From assembly GCF_001625015.1 (NCBI RefSeq), contig NZ_LVWJ02000011.1, positions 250,501 through 314,500 of the forward strand: DNA of 64,000 nt, written 5' to 3'. Made by a program: the position numbers and the translations under genes. The notes below the pieces were generated by a model that was given only the letters and a program-made list of their open reading frames with translations, was not told the origin of the DNA and did no database searches. Positions 1-8,697 of this stretch are shown here, in pieces; position 1 is the stretch's first letter; every line of letters begins with the position of its first letter. This DNA comes from Lewinella sp. 4G2. Its GTDB lineage: Bacteria; Bacteroidota; Bacteroidia; Chitinophagales; Saprospiraceae.

Positions 1-1766
1 ACAAACTTGTTGATGTTCTGCACCTGCAAGGGCAACAAACTGGCGTCGTCAAATTCGAAGCGGACCGTCATATTGCGCTTTACGATCCGAGCCTTCGTAC
101 GGATGGTTTCTGTCTCCACCTCTTCCTCCGGTTCGGGTTCCGGTTCTTCCACTACTGGTTCGGGAGCAACCTCCGGTGGAGGTGGAGGCGGGGTATTCTC
201 GGAACGCAACTTGACGTCAATGCGGTAGTACTCCGTGTTATCCCACGTGGGTATGGGAAAGGTCCGGGCGTAAGGAAAGTAAGCCGGGTTGGAAACGGTC
301 AGGTCCAACTCTTCGTTGGCCGGGCTGCAAATGAAGAAGCGGCCTTCGTAGTTAGTATAATAGGTCTTGCCCGAAGGCAGCACTACGGCTTGCTCCGTCA
401 CCGGCTCCCCCGTCAGGCTATCAGTGACGTAACCGGAGACGTAGGTGATGTCTCGGCCGGTCAACGCGGCGTCGAGTTCAAATTGGTAGATGTCCAAACC
501 ACCACGGCCACCGGGTCGGTCGCTGGCGAAGTAGCCGGTACGGCCGTCGCTCGTGAGGTGGAAACCCAGTTCGCGGTGGGGGCCGTTCACCGGTGGGCCG
601 ATGTTCATGGCCCGGGTGAAGCGCTTGGTGAGGTTATCCCACCGGCTCATGAAGATATCCTGGTCCCCCAAACTATTGTGACCCATGCTGGCGAAGAAGA
701 GGGTCTGCCCGTCGTTACTGAGGAAGGGACCTTCTTCGTCCTGGGTCGTATTGATACCATCGCCCAAATTGGTGGGGGGCGACCAAGTGCCGTCCGGGTT
801 TTTCTGGCACCGGTAGATATCACTGCCACCCATCCCACCCGGCCGGATACTGGCGAAGAAGAGTTGCTGTCCATCACACGAGATGGCCGGTTGGCTCTCC
901 CAACTTGGGGAGTTAATGTAGTCGGGTAGCGGTTGCATATCACGGACCTTCCCATTCACGAGCAGGGCACTGTAGATGTCACATCCACCCTGGCTCGTCT
1001 CTTCGTGGCAAAGGGTAAAGTAGATCCGTTCCCCGTCGCGGACGAGCGTACACATCCCTTCTGGTTGCAGCGTATTGAAGTTGCCGAAACGGTTGGTAGT
1101 CCACTTCCCATCTTCGCTGCTACGCTTTCCCTGGATCAGGTCTTCGTCGCGCAGCTCTCCCTGGCGGGTGTAGTAAAAGCTCTTGCGGTCGTTGGCAAAG
1201 AAGGGGAAGTAATCATCCCGCATCGTGTTAATGGGGACGTCCACGTTGCGCACTTCCGTCACGTTGACGAACTGGCTGCTATCCTGGGTGATCTGGGCGG
1301 CCAGAATGTCCTGGTCCAATTTCAGTAGAGCAGTTGCTTCGGCGCGCCGTTCCTCGTCGCCATTACGGCCAAACTTGACGAGCGGTACACTTTGGAGGTC
1401 CTTAAATATATTGAGGTAGATCTCCGCCTCTTCCGGGCGGGAGAGCTTGTAGTACACCTTTCCCAATTGATAGTAGAGCAGGCGGCTGAAGAGGGAATCG
1501 CGCTCCAGGACGTATTCGTAGGATTCCGCAGCTTCTCCATAATTCCCGGCAGTTTCTTCGGCCAAACCGAGCAGCCGGTAGGCGGGTATAAAGTCCTTAT
1601 CCAACTTCGTAGCCTTACGGAATAGTTTGGCTGCTTTCTCTGCTTTGCCCTGCGTTAGGGCCTCGCTTCCCTTTTGGAACTCCACCGTGGCGCGGGCGCG
1701 GTCCTGCCCCCAACAGTGCGCGCTCACCACCGTGCAACAACAGAGTAATAGAATTCTAAGCAGCAT
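1..1766 (-). CDS. PorE-like TPR/PD40/OmpA envelope protein (C-terminus beyond window)
   Basis: About 588 residues are visible, starting from ATG at 1766. A hydrophobic signal peptide (residues 1-21) is followed by TPR-like helices (about 30-105), a PD40/WD40-type beta-propeller (about 170-400, repeated DIY and LFFAS motifs), a carboxypeptidase-regulatory-like domain (about 435-500), a Pro/Glu-rich linker, and the opening of an OmpA C-terminal domain (VRFEFDDASLLPLQ near residue 569). This domain order matches PorE, the T9SS subunit that binds peptidoglycan at the outer membrane. Bacteroidota often carry several paralogues, so assignment to PorE itself is inference. PorE is a lipoprotein, and no clean lipobox is seen here although Cys residues lie in the signal region. 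The gene is incomplete because the window ends, not because it is broken. Confidence 0.85.
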   Translation of the reverse strand, partial: MLLRILLLCCCTVVSAHCWGQDRARATVEFQKGSEALTQGKAEKAAKLFRKATKLDKDFIPAYRLLGLAEETAGNYGEAAESYEYVLERDSLFSRLLYYQLGKVYYKLSRPEEAEIYLNIFKDLQSVPLVKFGRNGDEERRAEATALLKLDQDILAAQITQDSSQFVNVTEVRNVDVPINTMRDDYFPFFANDRKSFYYTRQGELRDEDLIQGKRSSEDGKWTTNRFGNFNTLQPEGMCTLVRDGERIYFTLCHEETSQGGCDIYSALLVNGKVRDMQPLPDYINSPSWESQPAISCDGQQLFFASIRPGGMGGSDIYRCQKNPDGTWSPPTNLGDGINTTQDEEGPFLSNDGQTLFFASMGHNSLGDQDIFMSRWDNLTKRFTRAMNIGPPVNGPHRELGFHLTSDGRTGYFASDRPGGRGGLDIYQFELDAALTGRDITYVSGYVTDSLTGEPVTEQAVVLPSGKTYYTNYEGRFFICSPANEELDLTVSNPAYFPYARTFPIPTWDNTEYYRIDVKLRSENTPPPPPPEVAPEPVVEEPEPEPEEEVETETIRTKARIVKRNMTVRFEFDDASLLPLQVQNINKF

Positions 1767-2139
1767 AATTCTCGGCCCCGCGCACTGGTAGGGGCGTATT
1801 TAAACAGTGAATGACCTTATCCGTAAGGTACGACTAAAAAAAGCTTGGGCCCCGCCGTAAGGCGGAGCCACAAGATAAAATGAGTGCATTAGTAAACTAT
1901 CGCCGCTAATGTAGGGCAATTTTTCAAAAAGATGGAAAAATTGCCCAATCCAATGAACAATTCCCAGATTTGGTATTAGCGTCCATTTATTGGTCTGCGA
2001 CAATTCATACCGGAATGGTCCTCCTTGCACCCTGTCCTTATTTCGCACCCGCGGCAGCGCCCTACTGAACGTATTCTGCGTTTACGCGGCTGTCCGTACG
2101 CGACACAACCACCAAGGCCGGCGGGGCGTTGTTGACGGC
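1767..2139. other. Divergent intergenic region with a hairpin and an 18-bp dispersed repeat
   Basis: This 373-bp spacer separates two divergently transcribed envelope genes and should hold both promoters, though no promoter can be named with confidence. An imperfect hairpin lies at about 1845-1879 (GGC-CCGCC, loop GTAA, GGCGG-GCC, with flanking CTTG/CAAG). It has no U-run on either strand. The dispersed repeat at 2045-2062 is the other recognisable element. Open frames here have no recognisable family and run through the palindrome. Confidence 0.5.
2045..2062 (+). repeat. Dispersed 18-bp repeat, copy 1
   Basis: The sequence GCACCCGCGGCAGCGCCC sits 78 bp upstream of the lipoprotein gene start at 2140. 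Other copies are at 12521, 34107, 36766 (inverted) and 60915. A T-rich stretch precedes it. Confidence 0.8.
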
Positions 2140-3081
2140 ATGAAAATCATCCCCGCCCTCCTCTTGCTTTGCTGTTTATTCGCCGCTTGTGACGCCCCGA
2201 ACGGGGAGCGAGAAGTAGCTAAAGCCCAACTCAACAGCGCCCCCGCTCCCGGTCAGTTCCGCGGTGAATTGACGGATTACTGGCACCAGGGCAAGGCGGA
2301 AATCAACGTGTATGACCTACAGCAGGTACGCTACGGAGAGGTACACCCCGGTACAGTGAGCCTAATTTTCGTGACCGAAGATTTCCTGACCGATAAGCAG
2401 GTGAAGAATGACAACTACACGAACCCTAATTCTACACCCATCCTGAAAACCAACCAGTTACGCCGGTTTACGACGGGCATCTACGATTACTCGCAGATGA
2501 CCTCGGTGTTCACCCCGACGGACCTTGCCAAGCAACCCCACACCCTAAAAGTCACGACATCGGTGCAGGATTGGTGCGGCCAGACCTTCACGCAGTTCAA
2601 CCACGACGGTGGGGGCGGTTGGGACGTGGAACTCCGCTCTTACTTCGAAAAGGAAGGCGACGTGGAGACCAGCGCACCGGCCGATTTCATTGAGGATGAG
2701 ATCATGAACCGCATCCGCGCTGGTTGGAAAGAGCTCCCAGTAGGCGACAAAAAAGTCATCCCCGCAAGCGGTTACTTGGTGATGATGCATAAGCCATTCG
2801 CGGCCGCCAGCGCTACGCTTACTTTGGGCGCTTACGCGGGTGCGAAGTTTAGTGGAGAAGACTTGCGCAGCTACAAAATTGAGTACCCCGCCCTGAACCG
2901 GGAGGTCGAATTCGTTTTCGACGCCGCCGCCCCCCACGTGATTCGGGGTTGGACCGAAACCTACCCCAGCCGGGGAAAAACGCTGACTACCGTGGCTACG
3001 TTGCAAAAGCAGGCGATGGAGCCCTACTGGTCGCAAAACAGCCTCGCGGACGGGCCCAAGCGAAAGGCACTCGGGCTGTAG
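2140..3081 (+). CDS. Putative lipoprotein of unknown function
   Basis: The product is 313 residues. The start at 2140 is chosen over the in-frame upstream ATG at 1990 because it places a typical SpII signal (MKIIPALLLLCCLFAAC) at the N-terminus, with lipidation expected near Cys17. The mature part is a soluble mixed alpha/beta domain with no motif that I can name. It contains an FVTEDFLTD segment and a GGGGWDVE stretch. I recall similar Bacteroidota proteins annotated only as hypothetical septum-formation-inhibitor or lipoprotein families, but I cannot assign one. The PAP2 gene follows after 55 bp on the same strand, so co-transcription is possible. Confidence 0.75.
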   Translation: MKIIPALLLLCCLFAACDAPNGEREVAKAQLNSAPAPGQFRGELTDYWHQGKAEINVYDLQQVRYGEVHPGTVSLIFVTEDFLTDKQVKNDNYTNPNSTPILKTNQLRRFTTGIYDYSQMTSVFTPTDLAKQPHTLKVTTSVQDWCGQTFTQFNHDGGGGWDVELRSYFEKEGDVETSAPADFIEDEIMNRIRAGWKELPVGDKKVIPASGYLVMMHKPFAAASATLTLGAYAGAKFSGEDLRSYKIEYPALNREVEFVFDAAAPHVIRGWTETYPSRGKTLTTVATLQKQAMEPYWSQNSLADGPKRKALGL

Positions 3082-3136
3082 GGCGAACATCCCCCAACCG
3101 TAGCGGTTGCAGCAGCGGACCTAATAGCCAGCCCCG

Positions 3137-3886
3137 ATGATGAACGCCCGACTTTCCGCTCTCCTGGTACTGATCGCCCTCTGTTTCAGTACCCTACTTC
3201 CCGCTCAGAACGTACCCCAGCCGTACAACCCGAGCAACCGGACGAATGCCATCCTACTGGGTCTGGGCACCACCCTGACGGCTACCTCCGTCTACCTGGA
3301 TCGGAAGATCCCCAAACTCACCGAGGCAGACGTGACGGCGTTGGACTACGCCCGTATCCCCGGTATCGACCGTTACTCCACCCGCCACTTCTCCCTGAAA
3401 ACGGACGAGTGGACGGACAAACTGTTGATGACGAGTTTCGCCAGCCCCTTCTTCCTGCTGCTCAACGAGAATGGCCGCCAGAATTTTGACCAGGCTGCCC
3501 TCGTCGTGTTCGAAGGTGCGCTACTGAACGCGGCCATGATTAACCTGACGAAGGTCGTCGTGCGGCGACCCCGCCCCTTCAACTACAATCGGAACGTCCC
3601 CGGAGACCTGAAACTGAGCAAAAATTCCCGCTTCAGCTTTTACAGTGGCCACGTGGCAACAACGGCCTTCTTCAGTATGACGACGGCCCAACTTTACAGT
3701 GATCTAAACCCCAATAGTAAGGCCCGCCCCTACGTATGGGCGGCGGCCGGCATCATCCCCGCCGCGGTGGCTTATGGACGAATGCGCGCGGGCAAACACT
3801 TCTTTACGGACGTACTTATCGGCTTCGTGACCGGCACGGCGGTAGCCCTTACCGTACCCGCCCTGCACCGCGCTGGCGGGGAGTAA
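3137..3886 (+). CDS. PAP2-family phosphatase
   Basis: The product is 249 residues with an N-terminal signal peptide ending near AQN (about residue 24). The three PAP2 motifs are present in order: K-x6-RP as KVVVRRPRP (about residues 135-145), the SGH motif as SFYSGH (about 168-173), and R-x5-H-x3-D as RMRAGKHFFTD (about 215-225). Family members hydrolyse lipid or soluble phosphomonoesters and diphosphates, such as undecaprenyl-PP or phosphatidate, on the periplasmic side. The substrate cannot be told from sequence. Two consecutive ATG codons open the frame; the first is used here. Confidence 0.88.
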   Translation: MMNARLSALLVLIALCFSTLLPAQNVPQPYNPSNRTNAILLGLGTTLTATSVYLDRKIPKLTEADVTALDYARIPGIDRYSTRHFSLKTDEWTDKLLMTSFASPFFLLLNENGRQNFDQAALVVFEGALLNAAMINLTKVVVRRPRPFNYNRNVPGDLKLSKNSRFSFYSGHVATTAFFSMTTAQLYSDLNPNSKARPYVWAAAGIIPAAVAYGRMRAGKHFFTDVLIGFVTGTAVALTVPALHRAGGE

Positions 3887-3982
3887 AGTCTCGCTTTGAG
3901 CATCGGTTAATACCGCACTAAAGGTCTTCCCTTTTCGTCAGGACAGGGCGCTAAGGCGCTGCTTCTTAACGTTTGGCTCCCC

Positions 3983-5260
3983 GTGAGACCCGCCCAAAAC
4001 AAGATTGGACCCTGGAGCGCCGGCGCACTCGTTGTCGCCAATATGATAGGTACTGGTGCCGTGACCACGCTGGGCTTACAACTGGAATACATCACCAATG
4101 GCACTACCCTGCTCCTCATCTGGCTGGCGGGCGGCATCGTAGCTCTCTGTGGTGCAGTGACCTACGCTGAGTTGGGGAGCCGGATGCCGAAGTCGGGCGG
4201 GGAAGCCCACTTTTTGGGAGAGATCTTTCACCCCGTGTTGGGATTCCTGAGTGGCTGGGTCAGCGTCACCGTAGGCTTTGCGGCGGCAGTCGCCCTGAGT
4301 GCAGTGGCGGTAGGCCACTACCTGGAAGCTATATTGGGATGGCCGCCGGTGGGGACGGCTGCGGCTGCGATTATTCTCCTCTCGGCCCTCCACAGCCTTG
4401 GCAACCGCGGGTCGAGCCGCATCCAGAATAGCCTAACGGCCCTGAAGTTGCTCGTAGTACTGGGGTTGGGTCTAGCCTGTGCCCTGTTGCCCGCCGACCC
4501 GGTCTCCCCTACTCTTTGGCTTGTTCCGAGTTTAGGCGAACTACGAAACGGTGGGGCGGCCGTTGCGCTCATCGGTGTCCTCTACGCCTTCTCCGGTTGG
4601 AATGCGGCGGCCTACATCGTCGGGGAGATCCGCGATCCGGACCGCAATCTTCCCAGGGCACTGATCGGCGGGACGGCACTGGTAACCATACTTTTCCTAC
4701 TCTTACAATTCGGCTTCCTCCGCCAAGCGGGTGGTGAAGCCCTGAGGGGTGAGATCGAAGTGGGCCGCGTGGCGGCGGAGGTGATGCTGGGGCCGGCCTT
4801 TGGGGGCTACGTAAGTGCCGTGATTGGCCTCCTGCTATTAACCGGAATTTCCGCGATGATTTGGGTTGGGCCACGGGTGACTTTGGCCATGGGTGACCAA
4901 CATTCGCTGTGGCGTTCCTTCGGTCGCTTGAGCCAGTACGGCGTCCCCCTGCGGGCGACCTGGTTGCAGGCAGCCATTAGCTTGTTCTTGGTCTTTACTG
5001 CCAGTTTTGAGCGGGTGTTGCTGTACAGTGAGTTCGTCCTTCAGCTCTTCACTTTAATGGCGGTCCTCGGACTAATCGTCCTACGTTATCGCCGGAGTGC
5101 GCATGCAGGATACCGGGCACCTTTTTTCCCCGTTCCCCAGATCTTATTCCTTGGTTTTACGGGTTGGTCCCTCGCCTATTTGTTGGTGCACAATCCGGTT
5201 GAGAGCCTCCTCGGGTTACTCAACCTGGTGACGGGTTTGATCGCCTATAGATTACGTTGA
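3983..5260 (+). CDS. APC-family amino-acid permease
   Basis: A 425-residue integral membrane protein with about 11-12 hydrophobic helices. The first helix carries the APC signature region (VVANMIGTGAVTTLG), where the broken TM1 binds the substrate amino/carboxyl groups in LeuT-fold carriers. The start is GTG at 3983, and the family alignment begins immediately after it. A conserved AFSGWNAAAYIVGEI segment (TM6 region, about 204-218) and the following cytosolic DPDRNLPRA loop are typical of the AAT/LAT subgroups. The substrate is unknown. The gene stands alone, with an unrelated SDR 102 bp downstream. Confidence 0.88.
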   Translation: MRPAQNKIGPWSAGALVVANMIGTGAVTTLGLQLEYITNGTTLLLIWLAGGIVALCGAVTYAELGSRMPKSGGEAHFLGEIFHPVLGFLSGWVSVTVGFAAAVALSAVAVGHYLEAILGWPPVGTAAAAIILLSALHSLGNRGSSRIQNSLTALKLLVVLGLGLACALLPADPVSPTLWLVPSLGELRNGGAAVALIGVLYAFSGWNAAAYIVGEIRDPDRNLPRALIGGTALVTILFLLLQFGFLRQAGGEALRGEIEVGRVAAEVMLGPAFGGYVSAVIGLLLLTGISAMIWVGPRVTLAMGDQHSLWRSFGRLSQYGVPLRATWLQAAISLFLVFTASFERVLLYSEFVLQLFTLMAVLGLIVLRYRRSAHAGYRAPFFPVPQILFLGFTGWSLAYLLVHNPVESLLGLLNLVTGLIAYRLR

Positions 5261-5362
5261 TGAATAAGTAAAAGGTGTAGATCCACGACGCCAGACTGGA
5301 ATTTGTCCGCCGGGCACCAACATCACCCCGGGTGCTACGTTCCGCAGGCAAAGTAGCAATCT

Positions 5363-6163
5363 ATGGAGCTTAATTTGAAGGGCCAGGTGGCCATTATTAC
5401 TGGTTCGAGCACGGGGATCGGGGCTGCTTGCGCCAAAGGCTTAGCAGAAGAAGGCGTCAAAGTAGTGATCAATTACCGGTCTTCCGCCGAGGAGGCCGAA
5501 GCCGTCCAGCGTCACATTAAAGGCAACGGAGGGGAGGCGATCGTCGTCCAGGCAGACGTCTCCAAGGAAGCCGACGTAGAACGGCTCGTCCAGGCCTGCC
5601 TCGACGAGTACGGCCACCTCGATATAATGGTAGCCAACGCCGGCCTGCAGCAGGATGCCGCCTTCACCGAAATGTCGCTGGAGCAGTGGAATACGGTAAT
5701 GGACGTCAACCTCACGGGCCAGTTTCTCGTCTGTCGGGCGGCGGCTCGGATATTCCGTAAACAGGGCGTCCACAGCCACGGGCGCGCGGCGGGGAAGATC
5801 ATCTGTATGAGTTCGGTCCACGACGAGATCCCTTGGGCGGGCCACGTGAATTACGCAACGGCTAAGGGCGGCGTCAAGATGTTAATGGAATCCATGGCGC
5901 AAGAGCTGGCCCCGGATAAGATTCGCATCAACAGCGTCTCACCCGGGGCCATCAAGACGGACATCAACAAGGACGCCTGGGAGAACCCGGAGGACCTTAA
6001 GCAGCTCCTTACCCTCGTCCCCTACGGTCGCATCGGTGAGGGAACGGACGTGGCAAACGTAGTGGCCTTTCTCTGCTCCGACGCCGCTGATTACGTGACT
6101 GGTGCCACGCTCTACGTTGACGGCGGCATGATGCTCTTCCCCGGCTTCGCGGACAATGGATAG
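5363..6163 (+). CDS. SDR oxidoreductase, glucose 1-dehydrogenase-like
   Basis: The product is 266 residues, a classical short-chain dehydrogenase. The cofactor loop TGSSTGIGAA is at residues 13-22, NAG is near 92-94, the catalytic Ser lies in ICMSS, and YATAK is the Tyr-x3-Lys pair. The tail segment PGAIKTDINKDAWENPEDL and the C-terminal DGGMMLFPGF resemble glucose 1-dehydrogenases (NAD(P)+-dependent oxidation of beta-D-glucose to gluconolactone). SDR substrate assignment by sequence is unreliable, so the sugar specificity is inference. The gene is transcribed alone, with no sugar-pathway neighbour. Confidence 0.8.
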   Translation: MELNLKGQVAIITGSSTGIGAACAKGLAEEGVKVVINYRSSAEEAEAVQRHIKGNGGEAIVVQADVSKEADVERLVQACLDEYGHLDIMVANAGLQQDAAFTEMSLEQWNTVMDVNLTGQFLVCRAAARIFRKQGVHSHGRAAGKIICMSSVHDEIPWAGHVNYATAKGGVKMLMESMAQELAPDKIRINSVSPGAIKTDINKDAWENPEDLKQLLTLVPYGRIGEGTDVANVVAFLCSDAADYVTGATLYVDGGMMLFPGFADNG

Positions 6164-6311
6164 GCGACCTGGCTTATCTAGAAACCTATTTAGTCTTTTT
6201 ACAAACTACACGGAATCAAGCCCTTAAGCCAACAAATGGTACCCGGCCCACCTTATAATTGTGAAGGCCAACTGGCTGACAGTATTTATAAACTTTAAAA
6301 CATTACCAATT

Positions 6312-6509
6312 ATGGAAGCTACTTGCAAAACCTGTAACCACTGGGAAAACGATGCCCCCGCCGTCCAAAACCGCGACAATTTCGGTGAATGCGACGTACT
6401 CAGCGAAAGCGGCATGAAATTCGTCCTTCCCGTTCTCCAGGAACAATCCGCCAAGACCGACATCATCACCAGCGCCGACTTCGGCTGCAACCAGTATGAT
6501 AGTAAATAG
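6312..6509 (+). CDS. Small Cys-rich protein, putative metal-binding
   Basis: The product is 65 residues, with the start at 6312 chosen because the Cys pattern begins at once (MEATCKTCNHWEND). Cysteines occur as C-x2-C, then a GEC, then a C-terminal GC, with an HW between. This looks like a small zinc- or iron-binding knuckle similar to widespread short CxxC-x-HW hypothetical proteins. It is followed within 30 bp by a strong intrinsic terminator, which supports its being a real transcript end. Function is unknown. Confidence 0.65.
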   Translation: MEATCKTCNHWENDAPAVQNRDNFGECDVLSESGMKFVLPVLQEQSAKTDIITSADFGCNQYDSK

Positions 6510-6536
6510 TGGGTTAGTCTACTGTTTAAAATTATG

Positions 6537-6574
6537 AACCCCGTCTCGGCATTTAGTTGAGACGGGGTTTTCTA
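6537..6574 (+). terminator. Intrinsic terminator after the small Cys-rich gene
   Basis: The stem AACCCCGTCTC / GAGACGGGGTT encloses an 11-nt loop and is followed by TTTTC. It lies 27 bp after the stop codon at 6509. Confidence 0.85.
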
Positions 6575-6586
6575 TGTCACGCTTTT

Positions 6587-6671
6587 AGTAGCGTAGTCGG
6601 GTAGTATGGTAGTCGGGTAGTACCGCACTACCCGACTACTCAACTACCCGACTACCCGACTACCCAACTAA
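6587..6671. repeat. TAGTCGGG inverted array
   Basis: Units of GTAGTCGGGTAG run rightward to a centre (ACCGC near 6622) and then continue as the complementary CTACCCGACTAC, giving 13-bp perfect arms. The right end contains the TAG stop codon of the DAHP synthase gene (6668-6670). A second element of the same design is at 56201-56253. Confidence 0.8.
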
Positions 6672-7744
6672 TTCCTATTGACGATTGCATCCTGGTGGTC
6701 AATGCTCTCCTGGTGGATCGCCTTCAGGTACTTCTCCATAAACTCCGGGCTCAGTCCGTGCTTGGATCCGTCATCGGCTGCCTTTTTCAGGATGGCTTCC
6801 CAGCGGTCGCTTTGGAGGACGGCGATGTTGCGCTCGGCTTTGAACTCTCCAATGCTGTCGGCGAGTTTCATGCGGCGGCCGATCATTCCGATCAGGTCGT
6901 TATCGATCTCGTCGATTTGGCGGCGGAGTTCGATGAGGTCGGCCATTTCAACCTCGCTGGCGCTAGGCTTGCGGAGGCGGAGGTTCTGAAGCATTTCCCC
7001 AAATACCTGTGGGGTGATTTGCTGGGCGGCGTCAGACCAGGCTTCATCCGGGCGGGGGTGTACTTCGGTCATCAGCCCGTCGTAGTTGAGGTTGAGGGCT
7101 TCCTGGGCGACTTCTTGCAGCGTATCGCGGCGGCCGCAGATGTGGCTGTTGTCCACGAACATTTGCAGGTCGGGGAACTTGCGTTTCATCTCAATGGCCA
7201 TCTGCCAGCGGGGGACGTTCCGGTAGTTGGATTCCCCGTGGTAGGAGAAGCCCCGGTGGATGAGTCCGATCCGAGTGATGCCGGCTTTGTAGATGCGTTC
7301 CACCGCTCCCTGCCACAGACCGAGGTCCGGGTTGATCGGGTTTTTGATGAGTACGGGGATATTCGTTCCACTCAGTGCATCCGCTACTTCCTGGACGCTG
7401 AAGGGGTTTACGGTCGTCCGCGCACCCAGCCATAATACGTCGATCCCGGCCTTGAGGCAGTCGTAGACGTGGCTGGCTTTAGCTACCTCGGTCGTCGTCT
7501 TCATGCCGGTTTCTTCCTTGACGCGCTTCAGCCACTGCAAGCCTTCCTTGCCAACGCCTTCAAAGCTTCCGGGGCGGGTCCGGGGCTTCCAGATACCCGA
7601 GCGGAAGAGGTCCACCTGGCCAAGTTTGGCCAAATCCTTGGCGCACTGCATCACCTGGCCTTCGGTTTCGGCGCTACACGGGCCGGCAATAACTAAACCA
7701 CGGCCAGGCGTGGGGGTTACGACTTTTCCAATTTTCATTTCCAT
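6668..7744 (-). CDS. Bifunctional DAHP synthase / chorismate mutase
   Basis: The product is 358 residues. Residues 1 to about 265 form a type I-beta DAHP synthase (aroF/aroA(G)-like: GPCSAE, LFRSGIWKPRTRPGSFEG, WLGARTTVNPFSVQ, VDNSHICGRRD and TEVHPRPDEAWSD), which condenses PEP and erythrose-4-phosphate. Residues about 270-358 are an AroQ-class chorismate mutase (LIELRRQIDEIDNDLIGMI). The fusion is usual in Bacteroidota and couples entry into the shikimate pathway with the branch to prephenate. It lies 110 bp downstream of tyrA on the same strand and closes the aromatic operon. Its stop codon lies inside a repeat array. Confidence 0.95.
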   Translation of the reverse strand: MEMKIGKVVTPTPGRGLVIAGPCSAETEGQVMQCAKDLAKLGQVDLFRSGIWKPRTRPGSFEGVGKEGLQWLKRVKEETGMKTTTEVAKASHVYDCLKAGIDVLWLGARTTVNPFSVQEVADALSGTNIPVLIKNPINPDLGLWQGAVERIYKAGITRIGLIHRGFSYHGESNYRNVPRWQMAIEMKRKFPDLQMFVDNSHICGRRDTLQEVAQEALNLNYDGLMTEVHPRPDEAWSDAAQQITPQVFGEMLQNLRLRKPSASEVEMADLIELRRQIDEIDNDLIGMIGRRMKLADSIGEFKAERNIAVLQSDRWEAILKKAADDGSKHGLSPEFMEKYLKAIHQESIDHQDAIVNRN

Positions 7745-7854
7745 AACGTATCTAATTTATTATTTCACTTGTATCAGTTGCAAGCACCTTATAAAGGAAT
7801 TTGCTATTTACTGAATATTTATTTCCATTAGCATCACGGCGTTCATTTACGCCG

Positions 7855-8697
7855 TCACTGCAATATTTTAGTTATTTCATTGGCTTTCTCAATCCGCTCG
7901 TGGAACCCATCAAAATCGCGTTTGATGAGTTGGGTCCGGAAGCGGGAGAGTTGCTCGATGTGTTCGTCCAGTACGTCGAGTACGTGGTCGCGGTTTTGGC
8001 GGAAGATGGGTACCCACATATCGGCGGAACTCTTGGCTAAACGGACGGTGGAGCCAAAGCCGGAACTCGCCAGTTCAAAGATCCGCTGCTCATCCTTTTC
8101 CTTCTCCAAGACCGTCAGGGCCAGCGCGAAACTGGCAATGTGAGAGATGTGGCTGACGTAGGCACAGTGCAGATCGTGGGCCTTACGATCGAGGTAGCTC
8201 ATGTTCATGCCGGCACTGCGAAATAGGCGGTGGGCCATATCCAGCGCGTCGTCAGCACTGTCTTCGCGGTCTACGACTACGCAGGTTTTGCCGTCGAAGA
8301 GGCCGGGCAGGGCGGCTTCCGGTCCGCTTTTTTCCGTACCCGCCATTGGGTGGCAGGCGACGTAGCGGTTGCGGTTCGGGTGGGCTGCGACTTCATTTAG
8401 CAACAGTTCTTTAGTGGAACCGACGTCCACAATGGTTTGGGAGTTGGTTACCCCATCCAGCAAGGTTGGCAGTAGGGTACGCATCACGTCGACGGGGGTG
8501 GCGAGAATGAGTACGTCCGCAACCTGTAAGGCACTGCCCAGTGACATTTCTTCCGTGATGAGGCGGCGGCGAATCGCCTTATCCACGCTTTCCGGGTTAG
8601 CGTCCACGCCGATTACGCGGGTTGCGAAACCATTCTCCTGGAGGGTGATCCCCAGCGAGCCGCCGATGAGGCCGATTCCAATGATGGCGACTACCAT
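7855..8697 (-). CDS. tyrA: Prephenate dehydrogenase
   Basis: The product is 280 residues. An N-terminal Rossmann domain carries GIGLIGGSLGI (residues 6-16), and the dehydrogenase signature HPMAGTEKSGP is in the middle (catalytic His region). It oxidatively decarboxylates prephenate to 4-hydroxyphenylpyruvate. The start ATG overlaps the stop codon of the upstream aminotransferase by one base (TAATG), which indicates translational coupling. No ACT domain is visible at the C-terminus, so feedback control by Tyr would have to act elsewhere, for example at the leader attenuator upstream of pheA (inference). Confidence 0.94.
   Translation of the reverse strand: MVVAIIGIGLIGGSLGITLQENGFATRVIGVDANPESVDKAIRRRLITEEMSLGSALQVADVLILATPVDVMRTLLPTLLDGVTNSQTIVDVGSTKELLLNEVAAHPNRNRYVACHPMAGTEKSGPEAALPGLFDGKTCVVVDREDSADDALDMAHRLFRSAGMNMSYLDRKAHDLHCAYVSHISHIASFALALTVLEKEKDEQRIFELASSGFGSTVRLAKSSADMWVPIFRQNRDHVLDVLDEHIEQLSRFRTQLIKRDFDGFHERIEKANEITKILQ

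Noticed and set aside
390-1328. Open frames of 179 and 131 residues on the plus strand
   Set aside because: They lie antisense to the PorE-like gene, whose domains are clear; their translations show no family.
1800-2048. 82-residue minus-strand frame in the first spacer
   Set aside because: It runs through a palindrome and the dispersed repeat and has no recognisable protein features.
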